This document shows, piece by piece, positions 1 through 8,214 of a DNA stretch of 49,749 nucleotides. Source of the DNA: CAZNPW01 sp964575185 (lineage in GTDB: Bacteria > Pseudomonadota > Alphaproteobacteria > Rhodobacterales > Rhodobacteraceae); contig CAZNPW010000024.1 of the NCBI GenBank assembly GCA_964575185.1, positions 1 to 49,749 of the forward strand. The letters run 5' to 3'. Made by a program: the position numbers and the translations under genes. The notes beneath the pieces were generated by a model. That model did not search any database, was not told where the DNA came from, and was given only the letters and a program-made list of their open reading frames with translations. Numbering within the stretch: position 1 is the first letter of the stretch; every line of letters begins with the position of its first letter.

Positions 1-1317
1 GGCTTCATGGCCTACAACTGGTTCTTCACCGACCCCCGCTACACCTTCCTCGTCGCGCAGCGGGGCGAGCTTCTGACGCTGGCGCTGTTCCTGGCCGCCT
101 CGCTCATCACCGGCAACCTCGCGGCGCGGCTGCGCGCGCGGGTGAACGCCCAGGCGGCGATGGCCGAGCGCACCGACAAGCTCTACGACTTCAGCCGCCG
201 CGTCGCCGCGGCCGCGACGGCCGACGACGTGATCTGGGCCTCGGTCAGCCACGTGGCGACGACGCTGCGCTGCGAATCGATCCTGCTCCTGCCGGGCGAC
301 GGCGGCCTGCGCGTCGCGGGCGGCTATCCGCCCGAGGACCGGCTCGACCTGCGCGACCAGTCCGCCGCGCAGTTCGCCTGGGACAAGGGCGAACCCGCCG
401 GGCGCGGCTCGGACACCCTGCCCATGGCGCGCTGGTTCTTCCTGCCTCTCGCCACCGCCGAGCGGCGGCTGGGCGTGCTCGGCATCGCCTTCGCCGACGA
501 CCGCACGCTCGCCCGCGCCGACCGGCGGCTCCTCGACGCGCTGACCGACCAGATCGCGCTCGCGCTCGAACGCCTGCGGCTGACCGAGGACCTGGCCGCG
601 ACGCAGCTCGCCACCGAAACCGAGCGGCTGCGGACGGCGCTTCTGAACAGCGTCAGCCACGACCTGCGCACGCCGCTCGTGACGATCATCGGTGCGGCAG
701 GGCATCTCGCGGAGGGCGACCTGCCCGACGCCGCGCGTGGCCTGGCGCAGGACATCCGCGACGAAGGCGAAAGGCTCGACCGCTACGTGCAGAACCTGCT
801 CGACATGACGCGGCTCGGCCACGGCGCGCTGCGCCCGCGCCTCGCGCCGCAGGACCTGGCCGAGATCGTGGGGGCCGCGCGGGTGCGGATGCGGGCGGTG
901 CTGCGCGGGCACGCGCTGCGGCTGGACCTGCCGCCCGACCTGCCTCCGGTCCGCGCCGACCGTGCGCTGCTCGAGCAGGTCATCGTGAACATCCTCGACA
1001 ACGCCGCGAAATATGCCCCCGACGGCACCGGGATCGCCGTGTCGGCGCGGGCCGGCGGCGGGACGGTGGCGGGGGGGCAGGTGACGCTCGCGATCACCGA
1101 TGGCGGCCCCGGCATCCCCGAAGCCGACCGGACGCGGGTCTTCGACATGTTCCATCGCGTCGAGGGCGGCGACCGGCAGCGCGCGGGCACGGGCCTCGGT
1201 CTCGCGATCTGCAAGGGCCTGGTCGAGGCGATGGGCGGCACGATCCTCGCCGCGCCCGGCGCCCCCGACGGCACCGGCACGCGGATCGAGATCACCCTGC
1301 CGCAGGCCGCGCCGTGA
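1..1317 (+). CDS. kdpD: KdpD sensor histidine kinase, C-terminal part (5' end outside window)
   Basis: The reading frame is open to the first base of the window, so this is the C-terminal part (about 438 residues) of a longer protein. The visible part begins in the last membrane segments (FMAYNWFFTDPRYTF), continues with a GAF-like region, and then has a full kinase core: H-box SVSHDLRTP near visible residue 218, N-box NILDNAAKYAP, and ATP-lid motifs GGPGIPE and GTGLGLAIC. KdpD senses potassium limitation or osmotic stress at the inner membrane and phosphorylates KdpE to switch on kdpFABC. The stop codon overlaps the GTG start of kdpE by 4 bp. kdpFABC would be expected upstream but is not visible. 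Confidence 0.96.
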   Translation, partial: GFMAYNWFFTDPRYTFLVAQRGELLTLALFLAASLITGNLAARLRARVNAQAAMAERTDKLYDFSRRVAAAATADDVIWASVSHVATTLRCESILLLPGDGGLRVAGGYPPEDRLDLRDQSAAQFAWDKGEPAGRGSDTLPMARWFFLPLATAERRLGVLGIAFADDRTLARADRRLLDALTDQIALALERLRLTEDLAATQLATETERLRTALLNSVSHDLRTPLVTIIGAAGHLAEGDLPDAARGLAQDIRDEGERLDRYVQNLLDMTRLGHGALRPRLAPQDLAEIVGAARVRMRAVLRGHALRLDLPPDLPPVRADRALLEQVIVNILDNAAKYAPDGTGIAVSARAGGGTVAGGQVTLAITDGGPGIPEADRTRVFDMFHRVEGGDRQRAGTGLGLAICKGLVEAMGGTILAAPGAPDGTGTRIEITLPQAAP

Positions 1318-1994
1318 CCGCCCGCATCCTGGTCATCGACGACGAGGCCCCGATCCGCCGCCTGCTGCGCGTGGCGCTGGAAGCCGAAGGCCACGCGGTG
1401 ATCGAGGCCGCGACCGCCCGCGACGGCATCGCCGCCGTCGCCCGCGAGGCGCCCGGCCTCGTCGTGCTCGACCTCGGCCTGCCCGACGCCGACGGCCTGA
1501 CCGTGCTGCGCGGGATCCGCGGGTGGAGCCAGGTGCCGGTCCTGGTGCTGTCGGTGCGGTCCGACGAGGCGGGCAAGGTCGCCGCGCTGGACGAGGGGGC
1601 GCAGGACTACGTCGTGAAGCCCTTCGGGATGCGCGAGGTGCTCGCCCGCGTCCGCGGCCTCTTGCGCGACCGCGCGGGCGAGGCGTCCCCCGCGGTGCTC
1701 GAGATCGGACCGCTGCGGATCGACGCCGCCGCGCATGCGGCCACGATGTCCGGCGCGCCCCTGCACCTGACCCGCCGCGAGTTCGACCTCTTGTGGATGC
1801 TCGCCAGCAACCGCGGCCGGCTTCTGACGCACGCGATGATCCTGAAGGCCATCTGGGGCCCCGCCCACGCGGCCGACAGCCAGTATCTGCGCGTCTACAT
1901 CCGCCAGCTGCGCCAGAAGCTCGGCGACGCCGCGGCCGATCCGCGCTTCATCGTGACGGAACCGGGCGTCGGCTACCGGATGGCCGAAGCCTGA
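1314..1994 (+). CDS. kdpE: KdpE response regulator (OmpR/PhoB type)
   Basis: 226-residue two-domain regulator. The receiver domain has the acidic pair D9-D10, the phospho-acceptor D53 in VVLDLGLPD and K102 in YVVKPF. The C-terminal winged helix carries LTRREFDLLWMLASN and VYIRQLRQKLG, typical of OmpR/PhoB DNA-binding domains. The GTG start sits inside the kdpD stop (GTGA), so translation is coupled. It is expected to bind the kdpFABC promoter when phosphorylated. It converges with hpnE after a gap of 24 bp in which I see no clear terminator. Confidence 0.96.
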   Translation: MTARILVIDDEAPIRRLLRVALEAEGHAVIEAATARDGIAAVAREAPGLVVLDLGLPDADGLTVLRGIRGWSQVPVLVLSVRSDEAGKVAALDEGAQDYVVKPFGMREVLARVRGLLRDRAGEASPAVLEIGPLRIDAAAHAATMSGAPLHLTRREFDLLWMLASNRGRLLTHAMILKAIWGPAHAADSQYLRVYIRQLRQKLGDAAADPRFIVTEPGVGYRMAEA

Positions 1995-2018
1995 GGCGGC
2001 GCCCGGTCGCGCGGGCCG

Positions 2019-3281
2019 TCACCGCGACCGGCGGTCCGCCGCGCGCACCACCGCCTCCGCCGCGGCCTCGCCGCTGCGCACGGCGCCCTCCAGCGTGGCG
2101 GGCAGGCCGGTGCGGACGTGGTCCCCCGCCAGCGTCACGTTGCCCCAGCGCGTCGCGGCGGGGTGGCGGCGCGCGACCTGCGCGGGGCTTTGCGCGAAGG
2201 TCGCGGCGCGTTCGCGCAGAAGCCGCGCAGGCGGCATCGTGGCGGGCAGCGCCGCCCCCTGCGCGCGCAGCGCCAGGCGCATGTCGGCCCAGAGCCGGGC
2301 CAGCGCCGCCTCCCGCCCGAGCCCCGCGACGGCCGAGGCCGCGGCGGCCGAGACCGTCACCGACACCACGTCGCCGCGCCGGAACAGCCATTGCGCCGCC
2401 CCGCCGACCAGCCCGAGCAGGGGCGGCAGGCCGCTGCCCGGCAGCAGGAAATGCGCGTTGACGATGGTGTTGCCCGGCGCAGGCAGCGCCAGCCCCGGCA
2501 GCATCGCCGCAGCGGCCGGGGCGGGCAGCGCCAGGATCAGGTGGTCGTCGGGCCCGACCGCGATCTCCGCCGTCCCGACCGTCAGGCCGACGGCCCGGCC
2601 CTCCGCCAGGCGGACCCTGCGCAGCGGCGCGCGCAGGCGCAGCTCGACCCCCCGCCGCGCCAGGACCGCAAGCGCGGGGTCGATCAGCGCGGGGCTGATC
2701 CCGGCCATCGCGAAGACCGGCCGGCAGGCCCCGGCCCCGCGCGCGAAGCTGTCGAGGATCACCCTGCGCAAGAGCGCGGCATCCGCCGCCTCGGGGGCCT
2801 CGTTCAGGACCGCGCGCGTCATCGGGTCCCAGAACCCGCGCCACAGCTCGCCCCGGTCGGTGACCGCCCCGGCCACCGTCACCCCCGGCCGCGCCAGCAC
2901 CAGCCGCGCCATCTGCCCGGCCAGGCCCGCCAGCGGAACGCCCGGCGGCCGGGCCGCGCGGCGCAGCGCGCCCAAGGGTCCGCGGCCGGGCGCCAGCGCG
3001 AACCGGTGCCCGCGCTCCAGGTCGAGAAAGGGAAACACCGCCTCGCCCGTCCGCAGCAGGTCCGCCCCGCCGATCCGCCGCGCCCAGTCGAGGACCCGCG
3101 TGTTGGCCGTCAGGATCAGGTGGTTGCCGTTGTCGATGCGGCAGCCGAGCCGGTCGTCGTGAAAGCTGCGGCAGCGCCCCCCGGCGGCCGCCGCGGCCTC
3201 GACGACCAGGACCCGCCACCCCGCGGCGCTCAGCCGTTCCGCCGCGACCAGCCCGGCCAGACCCGCGCCCGCCACCACCAC
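2019..3281 (-). CDS. hpnE: HpnE: hydroxysqualene dehydroxylase (FAD amine-oxidase fold)
   Basis: About 420 residues. It starts with an FAD-binding Rossmann motif (VVVAGAGLAGLVAAERL followed by VVEAAAAAGGRC) and ends with the second FAD contact near LAGDHVRTGLPATLEGAVRSGE. In the HpnCDE route this enzyme reduces hydroxysqualene to squalene. There is no ATG near the FAD motif; I chose the first of three consecutive GTG codons at 3281, so the gene overlaps hpnD by 52 bp. The downstream GTG codons at 3278 and 3275 are alternatives. It is the last gene of a minus-strand hpnC-hpnD-hpnE operon, and in this context its squalene most likely feeds the divergent C30 carotenoid operon, since no squalene-hopene cyclase is present in the window. 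Confidence 0.9.
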   Translation of the reverse strand: MVVAGAGLAGLVAAERLSAAGWRVLVVEAAAAAGGRCRSFHDDRLGCRIDNGNHLILTANTRVLDWARRIGGADLLRTGEAVFPFLDLERGHRFALAPGRGPLGALRRAARPPGVPLAGLAGQMARLVLARPGVTVAGAVTDRGELWRGFWDPMTRAVLNEAPEAADAALLRRVILDSFARGAGACRPVFAMAGISPALIDPALAVLARRGVELRLRAPLRRVRLAEGRAVGLTVGTAEIAVGPDDHLILALPAPAAAAMLPGLALPAPGNTIVNAHFLLPGSGLPPLLGLVGGAAQWLFRRGDVVSVTVSAAAASAVAGLGREAALARLWADMRLALRAQGAALPATMPPARLLRERAATFAQSPAQVARRHPAATRWGNVTLAGDHVRTGLPATLEGAVRSGEAAAEAVVRAADRRSR

Positions 3282-4126
3282 GCGGCCCGGGCGGTCAGGA
3301 CGGCCACGGCCGACCGGCGCGGCGCGGGGCGGGTCCAGTCGGCCTCCATCCGCGCCAGGAGGCCTTCGTAGGGGCCCATCATCAGCAGCGCGGGCAGCAG
3401 GCGCGCGCGGCTGTGCGCCGACACCTCGACCGCCGCCGCGGCAAAGGCCGCGCGGGCCCGCGCCCCCAGGAGCGCGCGCGCCCGGGGCAGCCGCGCATGG
3501 CCCGCCGCCAAGTGCGGCGCGCCCGGCACGCCCGCCACCGCCAGCACGTCGCGCGGCAGATACAGCCGCCCGATGCGCGCGTCGGCCTGCACGTCGCGCA
3601 GGATGTTGGTCAGCTGCAACCCGGTCGCCAGGCTCAGCGCGAAGCGCTCCGACGCCGCGCCGCGCCAGGCCCCGAAGCAGTGCATCGACAGGATCCCCAC
3701 CGCCCCCGCCACCCGCCGGACGTAGGCCGCCAGCCGCTCGGACGACGGCGCGACGAGGCCCGCCACGTCCATCCGCATCCCGTCGAGCACCAGCAGGAAC
3801 TCCCCCAGCGGCAGGTCGAAGCGGTCGACCGCCCGGGAAAGCTCCGCGCCCACCGCGGTGCGCGGCCGGCCGTCGTAGGCGCGCAGGACCTCCTCCTCCC
3901 AGCGCAGCAGCGCGGCCAGCCGGGCGACGCGGTCGGGCGCGGCGGGGTCGTCGCCGTCGGCGATGTCGTCGGCGATGCGGCAGAAGGCGTAGACGGCACG
4001 GATCGCCGCGCGGCGGCGCGCCGGCAGGATGCGCATCCCCAGCCGGAAGGACGACCCCGCGGCCGCGACGACGCGCGCCACGGTCGCCGCGTCGGCCGCG
4101 GCACCGGTCGCGGGGCCGCCCCTCAT
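3230..4126 (-). CDS. hpnD: HpnD: presqualene diphosphate synthase
   Basis: 298-residue isoprenoid synthase of the squalene/phytoene synthase family. Both Asp-rich motifs are intact: FCRIADDIADGDD in the N-terminal half and NILRDVQADARIGRLYLP in the second half, the latter characteristic of HpnD-type enzymes. It condenses two farnesyl diphosphates to presqualene diphosphate. The ATG at 4126 overlaps the hpnC stop by 4 bp (ATGA). Alone the protein could be called CrtM or phytoene synthase, but the presence of adjacent HpnC and HpnE homologues supports the three-enzyme squalene route. Confidence 0.92.
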   Translation of the reverse strand: MRGGPATGAAADAATVARVVAAAGSSFRLGMRILPARRRAAIRAVYAFCRIADDIADGDDPAAPDRVARLAALLRWEEEVLRAYDGRPRTAVGAELSRAVDRFDLPLGEFLLVLDGMRMDVAGLVAPSSERLAAYVRRVAGAVGILSMHCFGAWRGAASERFALSLATGLQLTNILRDVQADARIGRLYLPRDVLAVAGVPGAPHLAAGHARLPRARALLGARARAAFAAAAVEVSAHSRARLLPALLMMGPYEGLLARMEADWTRPAPRRSAVAVLTARAAWWWRARVWPGWSRRNG

Positions 4127-4965
4127 CGGCCGGCCACGCGCCACAGCGCGGCGCGCGCGACGGCCGCCGCCACCTGCCCCCGCGAGGGGGCCACGCGCCC
4201 GGCCAGCGGATCGTGCCGCCGCAGCGCGCAGGCCAGCGCCTGCGCGAGCCACAGCGTCGCGCGGGCCTGCGCCCGCAGGCCGGGGTCGCGCAGCGCGCCC
4301 GGCAGCCCCGCGGCCCGCAGCAGCAGCCCGTCGCAGGCGGCAAGCGCGCGGTCGATCACCCGCCGCAGCGCCGGGGTGGCCGCGGGCCGCTCCAGGTCGT
4401 CCGCCGACACGCCCTCGGCCGCCATCCAGTCCCGCGGCAGGTGGATGCGCCCCAGCCGCCGCCTGTCCTCGCCGATGTCCTGCAGGTGGTTCAGCACCTG
4501 CAGCGCCGTGCACAGCGGGTCGGACAGGGCCGCCGTCCGCTCCGGCTCGCCGTGGGTGTCCAGAAGAAACCGCCCCACCGGGTCCGCCGACCGCGCGCAG
4601 CCGGCGCGCAGCTCGTCCCAGGTCCGGTAGCTCTGCCCCGCCGCGTCCCGGCGGAACGCGCCGAGCAGCGCTGCGGCGTGGGCAAGACCCGGCCCGTCGC
4701 CGATCGCCGCGCGCAGGGCCACGGCCTCCGCCGCACCCGGCCGCCCCGCCAGCCCCGCCGCGAAGGCCGCGAGCCGCCGCAGCTTCTCGCTCGTCGGCAG
4801 GCCCGGATCGTCGGCCACGTCGTCGGCCGCGCGGGCAAAGCGGTAGAAGGCCGTGACCGCCCCCCGCACCCGCGGCGCCAGAAGCCGCGAGGCCACGGGA
4901 AAGTTCTCCCCCGCCGCGCGTCGTGGCGCGTCCGATCCCGGTTGCAGCGGCGCACGTGCGAACAT
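4123..4965 (-). CDS. hpnC: HpnC: hydroxysqualene synthase
   Basis: 280-residue squalene/phytoene synthase-fold protein. The Asp-rich motifs are FARAADDVADDP and LQDIGEDRRRLGRIHLP, the second in the HpnC form. In the three-step pathway it converts presqualene diphosphate to hydroxysqualene. The start ATG at 4965 is preceded by a strong GGAGGGAC ribosome site 4-5 bases upstream, which rules out the longer upstream frame. It is the first gene of the minus-strand hpnCDE operon and is divergent from crtN across a 193-bp regulatory gap that has stress-type promoter motifs on both sides. Confidence 0.92.
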   Translation of the reverse strand: MFARAPLQPGSDAPRRAAGENFPVASRLLAPRVRGAVTAFYRFARAADDVADDPGLPTSEKLRRLAAFAAGLAGRPGAAEAVALRAAIGDGPGLAHAAALLGAFRRDAAGQSYRTWDELRAGCARSADPVGRFLLDTHGEPERTAALSDPLCTALQVLNHLQDIGEDRRRLGRIHLPRDWMAAEGVSADDLERPAATPALRRVIDRALAACDGLLLRAAGLPGALRDPGLRAQARATLWLAQALACALRRHDPLAGRVAPSRGQVAAAVARAALWRVAGR

Positions 4966-4992
4966 CCGTGTCCCTCCGGCGTTGTCGGGCTG

Positions 4993-5018
4993 AACCGCGC
5001 CGGATCGGACATTGTTCC
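4993..5018 (-). promoter_or_regulatory. EcfG-like promoter for hpnCDE
   Basis: Read on the minus strand: GGAAC at 5018-5014, 17 bases, then GGTT ending at 4993. This matches the alphaproteobacterial general-stress sigma EcfG pattern (GGAAC-N16/17-cGTT) except for a G in place of the first C. A start site near 4986 would leave about 20 bases before the hpnC ATG, including its Shine-Dalgarno. Prediction only. Confidence 0.45.
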
Positions 5019-5110
5019 CGGCGGCAAGGGACCGCGATGCGCCTGGCGAACCTCCTCCTGCACGCCCCGGCCGCCTGCGCGCCGCCGACCGTCGCGCGCG
5101 GCGCGGCGCT

Positions 5111-5135
5111 GGAACTTCGCGGCAGCGGGACCGTT
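5111..5135 (+). promoter_or_regulatory. EcfG-like promoter for the crtN operon
   Basis: GGAAC at 5111-5115, exactly 16 bases, then CGTT at 5132-5135: a perfect match to the alphaproteobacterial EcfG (general stress response) promoter consensus. A start near 5142 would sit just ahead of the crtN Shine-Dalgarno (GAGG, about 5147-5150). It points to stress control of the pigment operon. No ecfG, phyR or nepR gene lies in the window. Confidence 0.6.
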
Positions 5136-5158
5136 GCGCTGACCATGAGGTATCTCCG

Positions 5159-6685
5159 GTGAACGTCCGGCCCGGCAGCCGGGCGCGCAAGGTCGTCGTG
5201 ATCGGCGCAGGCCCCGGCGGGCTGGCAAGCGCGATGCTCCTGCGCGCGGCAGGGGCCGCCGTGACCGTGCTGGAACGCGCCGACCGCGTCGGCGGCCGCA
5301 CCGCCAGCTTCACGCAAGGTGGCTTCACCTTCGACTACGGCCCGACCTTCTACCTCTACCCGGCGATCCTGCGCGAGATCTTCGCGGCCTGCGGCCAGGA
5401 CTTCGACGCCGAGGTCGACCTGCGGCGGCTCGACCCGATGTACCGGCTCCAGTTCGACGAAGGCAACACCTTCGACGCCACCCCCGACGTCGACCGCCTG
5501 ACCGAACAGGCCGCGCGGATCAGCCCCGCGGACGCGCCGAACGTGCGGGCCTACCTGGCCGGGAACACCGCCAAGTTCGCCGCCTTCAAGCCGATCCTGC
5601 AGCGCCCCTTCCACGGGCTGATGGACTGGGCGCGGCTGGACATGCTGCGCGCCTTTCCGCTGTTCCGGCCCTGGGCCACGGTGGACCGCGACCTGCGGCG
5701 CTGGTTCCGCCACCCCGACCTGCGGCTCGCCTTCAGCTTCCAGTCGAAATACCTCGGCATGTCGCCGTTCAAGTGCCCCTCGCTCTTCACCATCGTGGCC
5801 CACGTCGAATACGCCTTCGGCGTCTGGCTCCCGATCGGCGGCTGCAACGCGGTGCCCCGCGCGATGGCGCGGGTGGCGGCGCGGATGGGCGTCGACATCC
5901 GCCTGTCCGACCCGGCGGAGGAGATCGTCTTCGACGGCCGCCGCGCCACCGCCGTCCGCAGCGCCTCGGGCACCCGGCCCGCCGACGCGGTGGTGGTGAA
6001 CGGCGACTTCGCCACCGCCGCCCGCGCGCTGATCCCCGACCGCCTGCGCCGCCGCTGGACCGACGCGCGGATCGAGGCCAAGTCCTACTCCTGCTCGACC
6101 TTCATGCTCTACCTCGGGCTCGAGGGGCGGCTCGACGACCTCTCCCACCACACGATCTACCTGTCGGGCGACTACCTGAAGAACATCGCCGAAATCGACG
6201 CCGGCCTCGCGCCCGAAGACCCCACGATCTACGTCCAGAACGCCTCCGTCACCGACCCGACCCTGGCCCCCGAAGGGCATTCCACGCTCTACGTCCTCGT
6301 CCCCACCGGCAACCTGTCGGGCGGGGTGGACTGGCAGACGCTCGCCCCCCTCTACCGCGAGAAGATCCTCGACCGCCTCGCGCGCCTGACCGGCCACGAC
6401 CTGCGCCCCCGCATCCGCACCGAGCGCATGCTCACCCCCGCCGACTGGCAGGCGCAGATGGGCATCTTCCGCGGCGCCACCTTCAACCTTGCCCACAACC
6501 TCGGCCAGATGCTGCACCTGCGGCCACGGAACCGCTTCGAGGACGTGGACGGCGTCTACCTCACCGGCGGCGGCACCCACCCGGGCAGCGGCCTGCCCAC
6601 GATCTTCGAAAGCGCCCGGATCGCCGCGCGTCTGGCGGCCGAGGACCTGGGCCTTTCGCCCCAGCGGATGGAGGCGGCGCAATGA
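5159..6685 (+). CDS. crtN: CrtN-type squalene/diapophytoene desaturase
   Basis: 508-residue FAD-dependent carotenoid desaturase. The N-terminal dinucleotide motif is VVVIGAGPGGLASAMLL, ending at VGGRTASF; the C-terminal signature is VYLTGGGTHPGSGLPTI. Internal segments (KYLGMSPFKCPSLFT, AFGVWLPIGGCNAVP, YSCSTFMLYLGL) resemble staphylococcal CrtN rather than CrtP. It is expected to insert conjugated double bases of unsaturation into squalene or dehydrosqualene to give the C30 chromophore. I chose GTG 5159 because GAGG stands 8 bases upstream and the homologous region starts there; the frame stays open further upstream without a ribosome site. It is first in a five-gene operon in which each gene overlaps the next by 4 bp. 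Confidence 0.92.
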   Translation: MNVRPGSRARKVVVIGAGPGGLASAMLLRAAGAAVTVLERADRVGGRTASFTQGGFTFDYGPTFYLYPAILREIFAACGQDFDAEVDLRRLDPMYRLQFDEGNTFDATPDVDRLTEQAARISPADAPNVRAYLAGNTAKFAAFKPILQRPFHGLMDWARLDMLRAFPLFRPWATVDRDLRRWFRHPDLRLAFSFQSKYLGMSPFKCPSLFTIVAHVEYAFGVWLPIGGCNAVPRAMARVAARMGVDIRLSDPAEEIVFDGRRATAVRSASGTRPADAVVVNGDFATAARALIPDRLRRRWTDARIEAKSYSCSTFMLYLGLEGRLDDLSHHTIYLSGDYLKNIAEIDAGLAPEDPTIYVQNASVTDPTLAPEGHSTLYVLVPTGNLSGGVDWQTLAPLYREKILDRLARLTGHDLRPRIRTERMLTPADWQAQMGIFRGATFNLAHNLGQMLHLRPRNRFEDVDGVYLTGGGTHPGSGLPTIFESARIAARLAAEDLGLSPQRMEAAQ

Positions 6686-8214
6686 CCACGGTCGGGATCA
6701 TCGGCGCGGGGCTCGGCGGCCTGGCCGCCGCCTGCACGCTCGCCGCGCGGGGCCACAGGGTCACGCTGCTGGAGCGCAACGCCTGGCTCGGCGGCAAGGC
6801 CGCGGTGCACGAGGAGGCGGGCTTCACCTTCGACATGGGGCCGACCATCCTGACCATGCCGCGCGTGCTGGAGCGGGTGTTCGCGGAGGCCGGGCGGAGC
6901 CTCGCCGACTACCTCGACCTCCGCCGGCTCGACCCGCAATGGCGCTGCTTCTACGACGACGGCACCGTGCTCGACCTGCGCGACGACCCCGCCGCGAGCC
7001 GGGCCGAGATCGCGAAGCTCTCCCCCGACGCCGCCGACGGCTTCGCCCGGTTCATGCGGGTCGCCGCCCGCCTGGCGGACGTCAGCGACCGCTTCTTCTT
7101 CTGGAAGTCGGTCGAGGACCTGCGCGACACGATCGACCTGCGCCAGACGATGAACCTCGCCACCCTGCGCGACGTCCTCGCCCTGCGCATGCCCCGCACC
7201 GTCGCGGGCCAGATCGGACGCGACGTGCGCGACCCCCGCGTGGCGCAGATGCTGGAGCACTTCATCCAGTACGTCGGCTCCTCCCCGCTGGCCTCCCCCG
7301 CCGTCCTCTGCGGCATCGCGCAGATGCAGCTCGGCGAAGGCGTCTGGTATCCGATGGGCGGCACCCGCACCGTGCCCGCCGCGCTGGCCCGGCTGGCCGG
7401 GGAACTCGGCGTTGACATCCTGACGGGGGTGGAGGCCGAGCGGATCGAGACCGCCGCCGGCCGCGCCACCGGCATCACCTTCCGCCGCGATGGCCGGACC
7501 GAGACGCGGCCCTTCGACCGCGTCCTGTCCAACATGGATTCTGTCCGCACCTACCGCGAGCTTCTGGGCGGCGACGCCTGGCGGTCCTTCGCCGCGGGCC
7601 GCAAGCGCGAGGCGGCGTGTTCGGGCGTCGTCCTCTACCTCGGCCTCTCCCGCGCCTACGACCACCTCGCGCACCACAACTTCGTCTTCTCGCGCAGCCC
7701 TGCGGAGGAGTTCGGCGCGATCTACGACGACGGCATCCCCGCCCCCGACCCCACCGCCTACATCGCCGCCCCCGCCCGCACCGACCCGTCGGTCGCCCCC
7801 GACGGCGGCGAGGCGCTGTATATCCTCGTCCACACCCCCTACCTCCGCCCCGGCCAGGACTGGGCGCGGATGCTGCCCGGCTACCGCCGCACGATCCTCG
7901 ACAAGCTCGCCCGTGCCGCCGGGATCGGCGACCTCGAATCCCGCATCGTGACCGAGCGCGCGCTGACCCCGCAGGACATCCACGACCGCTACAAGGTGCT
8001 CGACGGCGCGATCTGCGGCCTGGCCAGCCACGGGCGCGTGATGGGGGCCTTCAAGCCCGGCAACCGCTCGCGCCAGGTGCGGGGGCTCTATCTCGCGGGC
8101 GGCTCGGCGCATCCGGGGCCGGGGATGCCGATGGCGCTGATGTCGGGCTGGATCGCCGCCGACAGCCTCGATGCCGACGCGCGGTCGAACCGTCCCGACG
8201 TGGCGGCAGAGTGA
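6682..8214 (+). CDS. crtP: CrtP-type C30 carotenoid oxidase
   Basis: 510-residue paralogue of CrtN with an FAD motif at the N-terminus (VGIIGAGLGGLAAACTL) and a C-terminal signature YLAGGSAHPGPGMPMAL. Segments such as HFIQYVGSSPLASPAVL, PQWRCFYDDGTVLDL and DHLAHHNFVFSRSP match the staphylococcal diaponeurosporene oxidase CrtP better than the desaturase. CrtP oxidises the terminal methyl group of the C30 carotenoid to the 4,4'-diapo aldehyde. The ATG at 6682 overlaps the crtN stop (ATGA) and has GGAGGCGG ahead of it. Membrane-peripheral location is expected because the substrate is lipid. Confidence 0.9.
   Translation: MTTVGIIGAGLGGLAAACTLAARGHRVTLLERNAWLGGKAAVHEEAGFTFDMGPTILTMPRVLERVFAEAGRSLADYLDLRRLDPQWRCFYDDGTVLDLRDDPAASRAEIAKLSPDAADGFARFMRVAARLADVSDRFFFWKSVEDLRDTIDLRQTMNLATLRDVLALRMPRTVAGQIGRDVRDPRVAQMLEHFIQYVGSSPLASPAVLCGIAQMQLGEGVWYPMGGTRTVPAALARLAGELGVDILTGVEAERIETAAGRATGITFRRDGRTETRPFDRVLSNMDSVRTYRELLGGDAWRSFAAGRKREAACSGVVLYLGLSRAYDHLAHHNFVFSRSPAEEFGAIYDDGIPAPDPTAYIAAPARTDPSVAPDGGEALYILVHTPYLRPGQDWARMLPGYRRTILDKLARAAGIGDLESRIVTERALTPQDIHDRYKVLDGAICGLASHGRVMGAFKPGNRSRQVRGLYLAGGSAHPGPGMPMALMSGWIAADSLDADARSNRPDVAAE

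Noticed and set aside
5012..5158. Longer N-terminus for CrtN
   Set aside because: The added residues are Arg/Ala-rich noise without homology to the family, the frame crosses the EcfG-like promoter, and GTG 5159 has a good ribosome site.
5038..5162. Short plus-strand frame starting MRLANLLLHAP that ends at the crtN start (GTGA overlap)
   Set aside because: It would begin upstream of the predicted crtN promoter and has no ribosome site; a leader peptide is not supported.
3230..6682. A very long minus-strand open frame opposite crtN, continuous with hpnD
   Set aside because: Only the hpnD part (3230-4126) has family motifs. The rest is a low-complexity antisense shadow caused by high GC, and it covers hpnC and crtN, both with clear domain signatures and ribosome sites.
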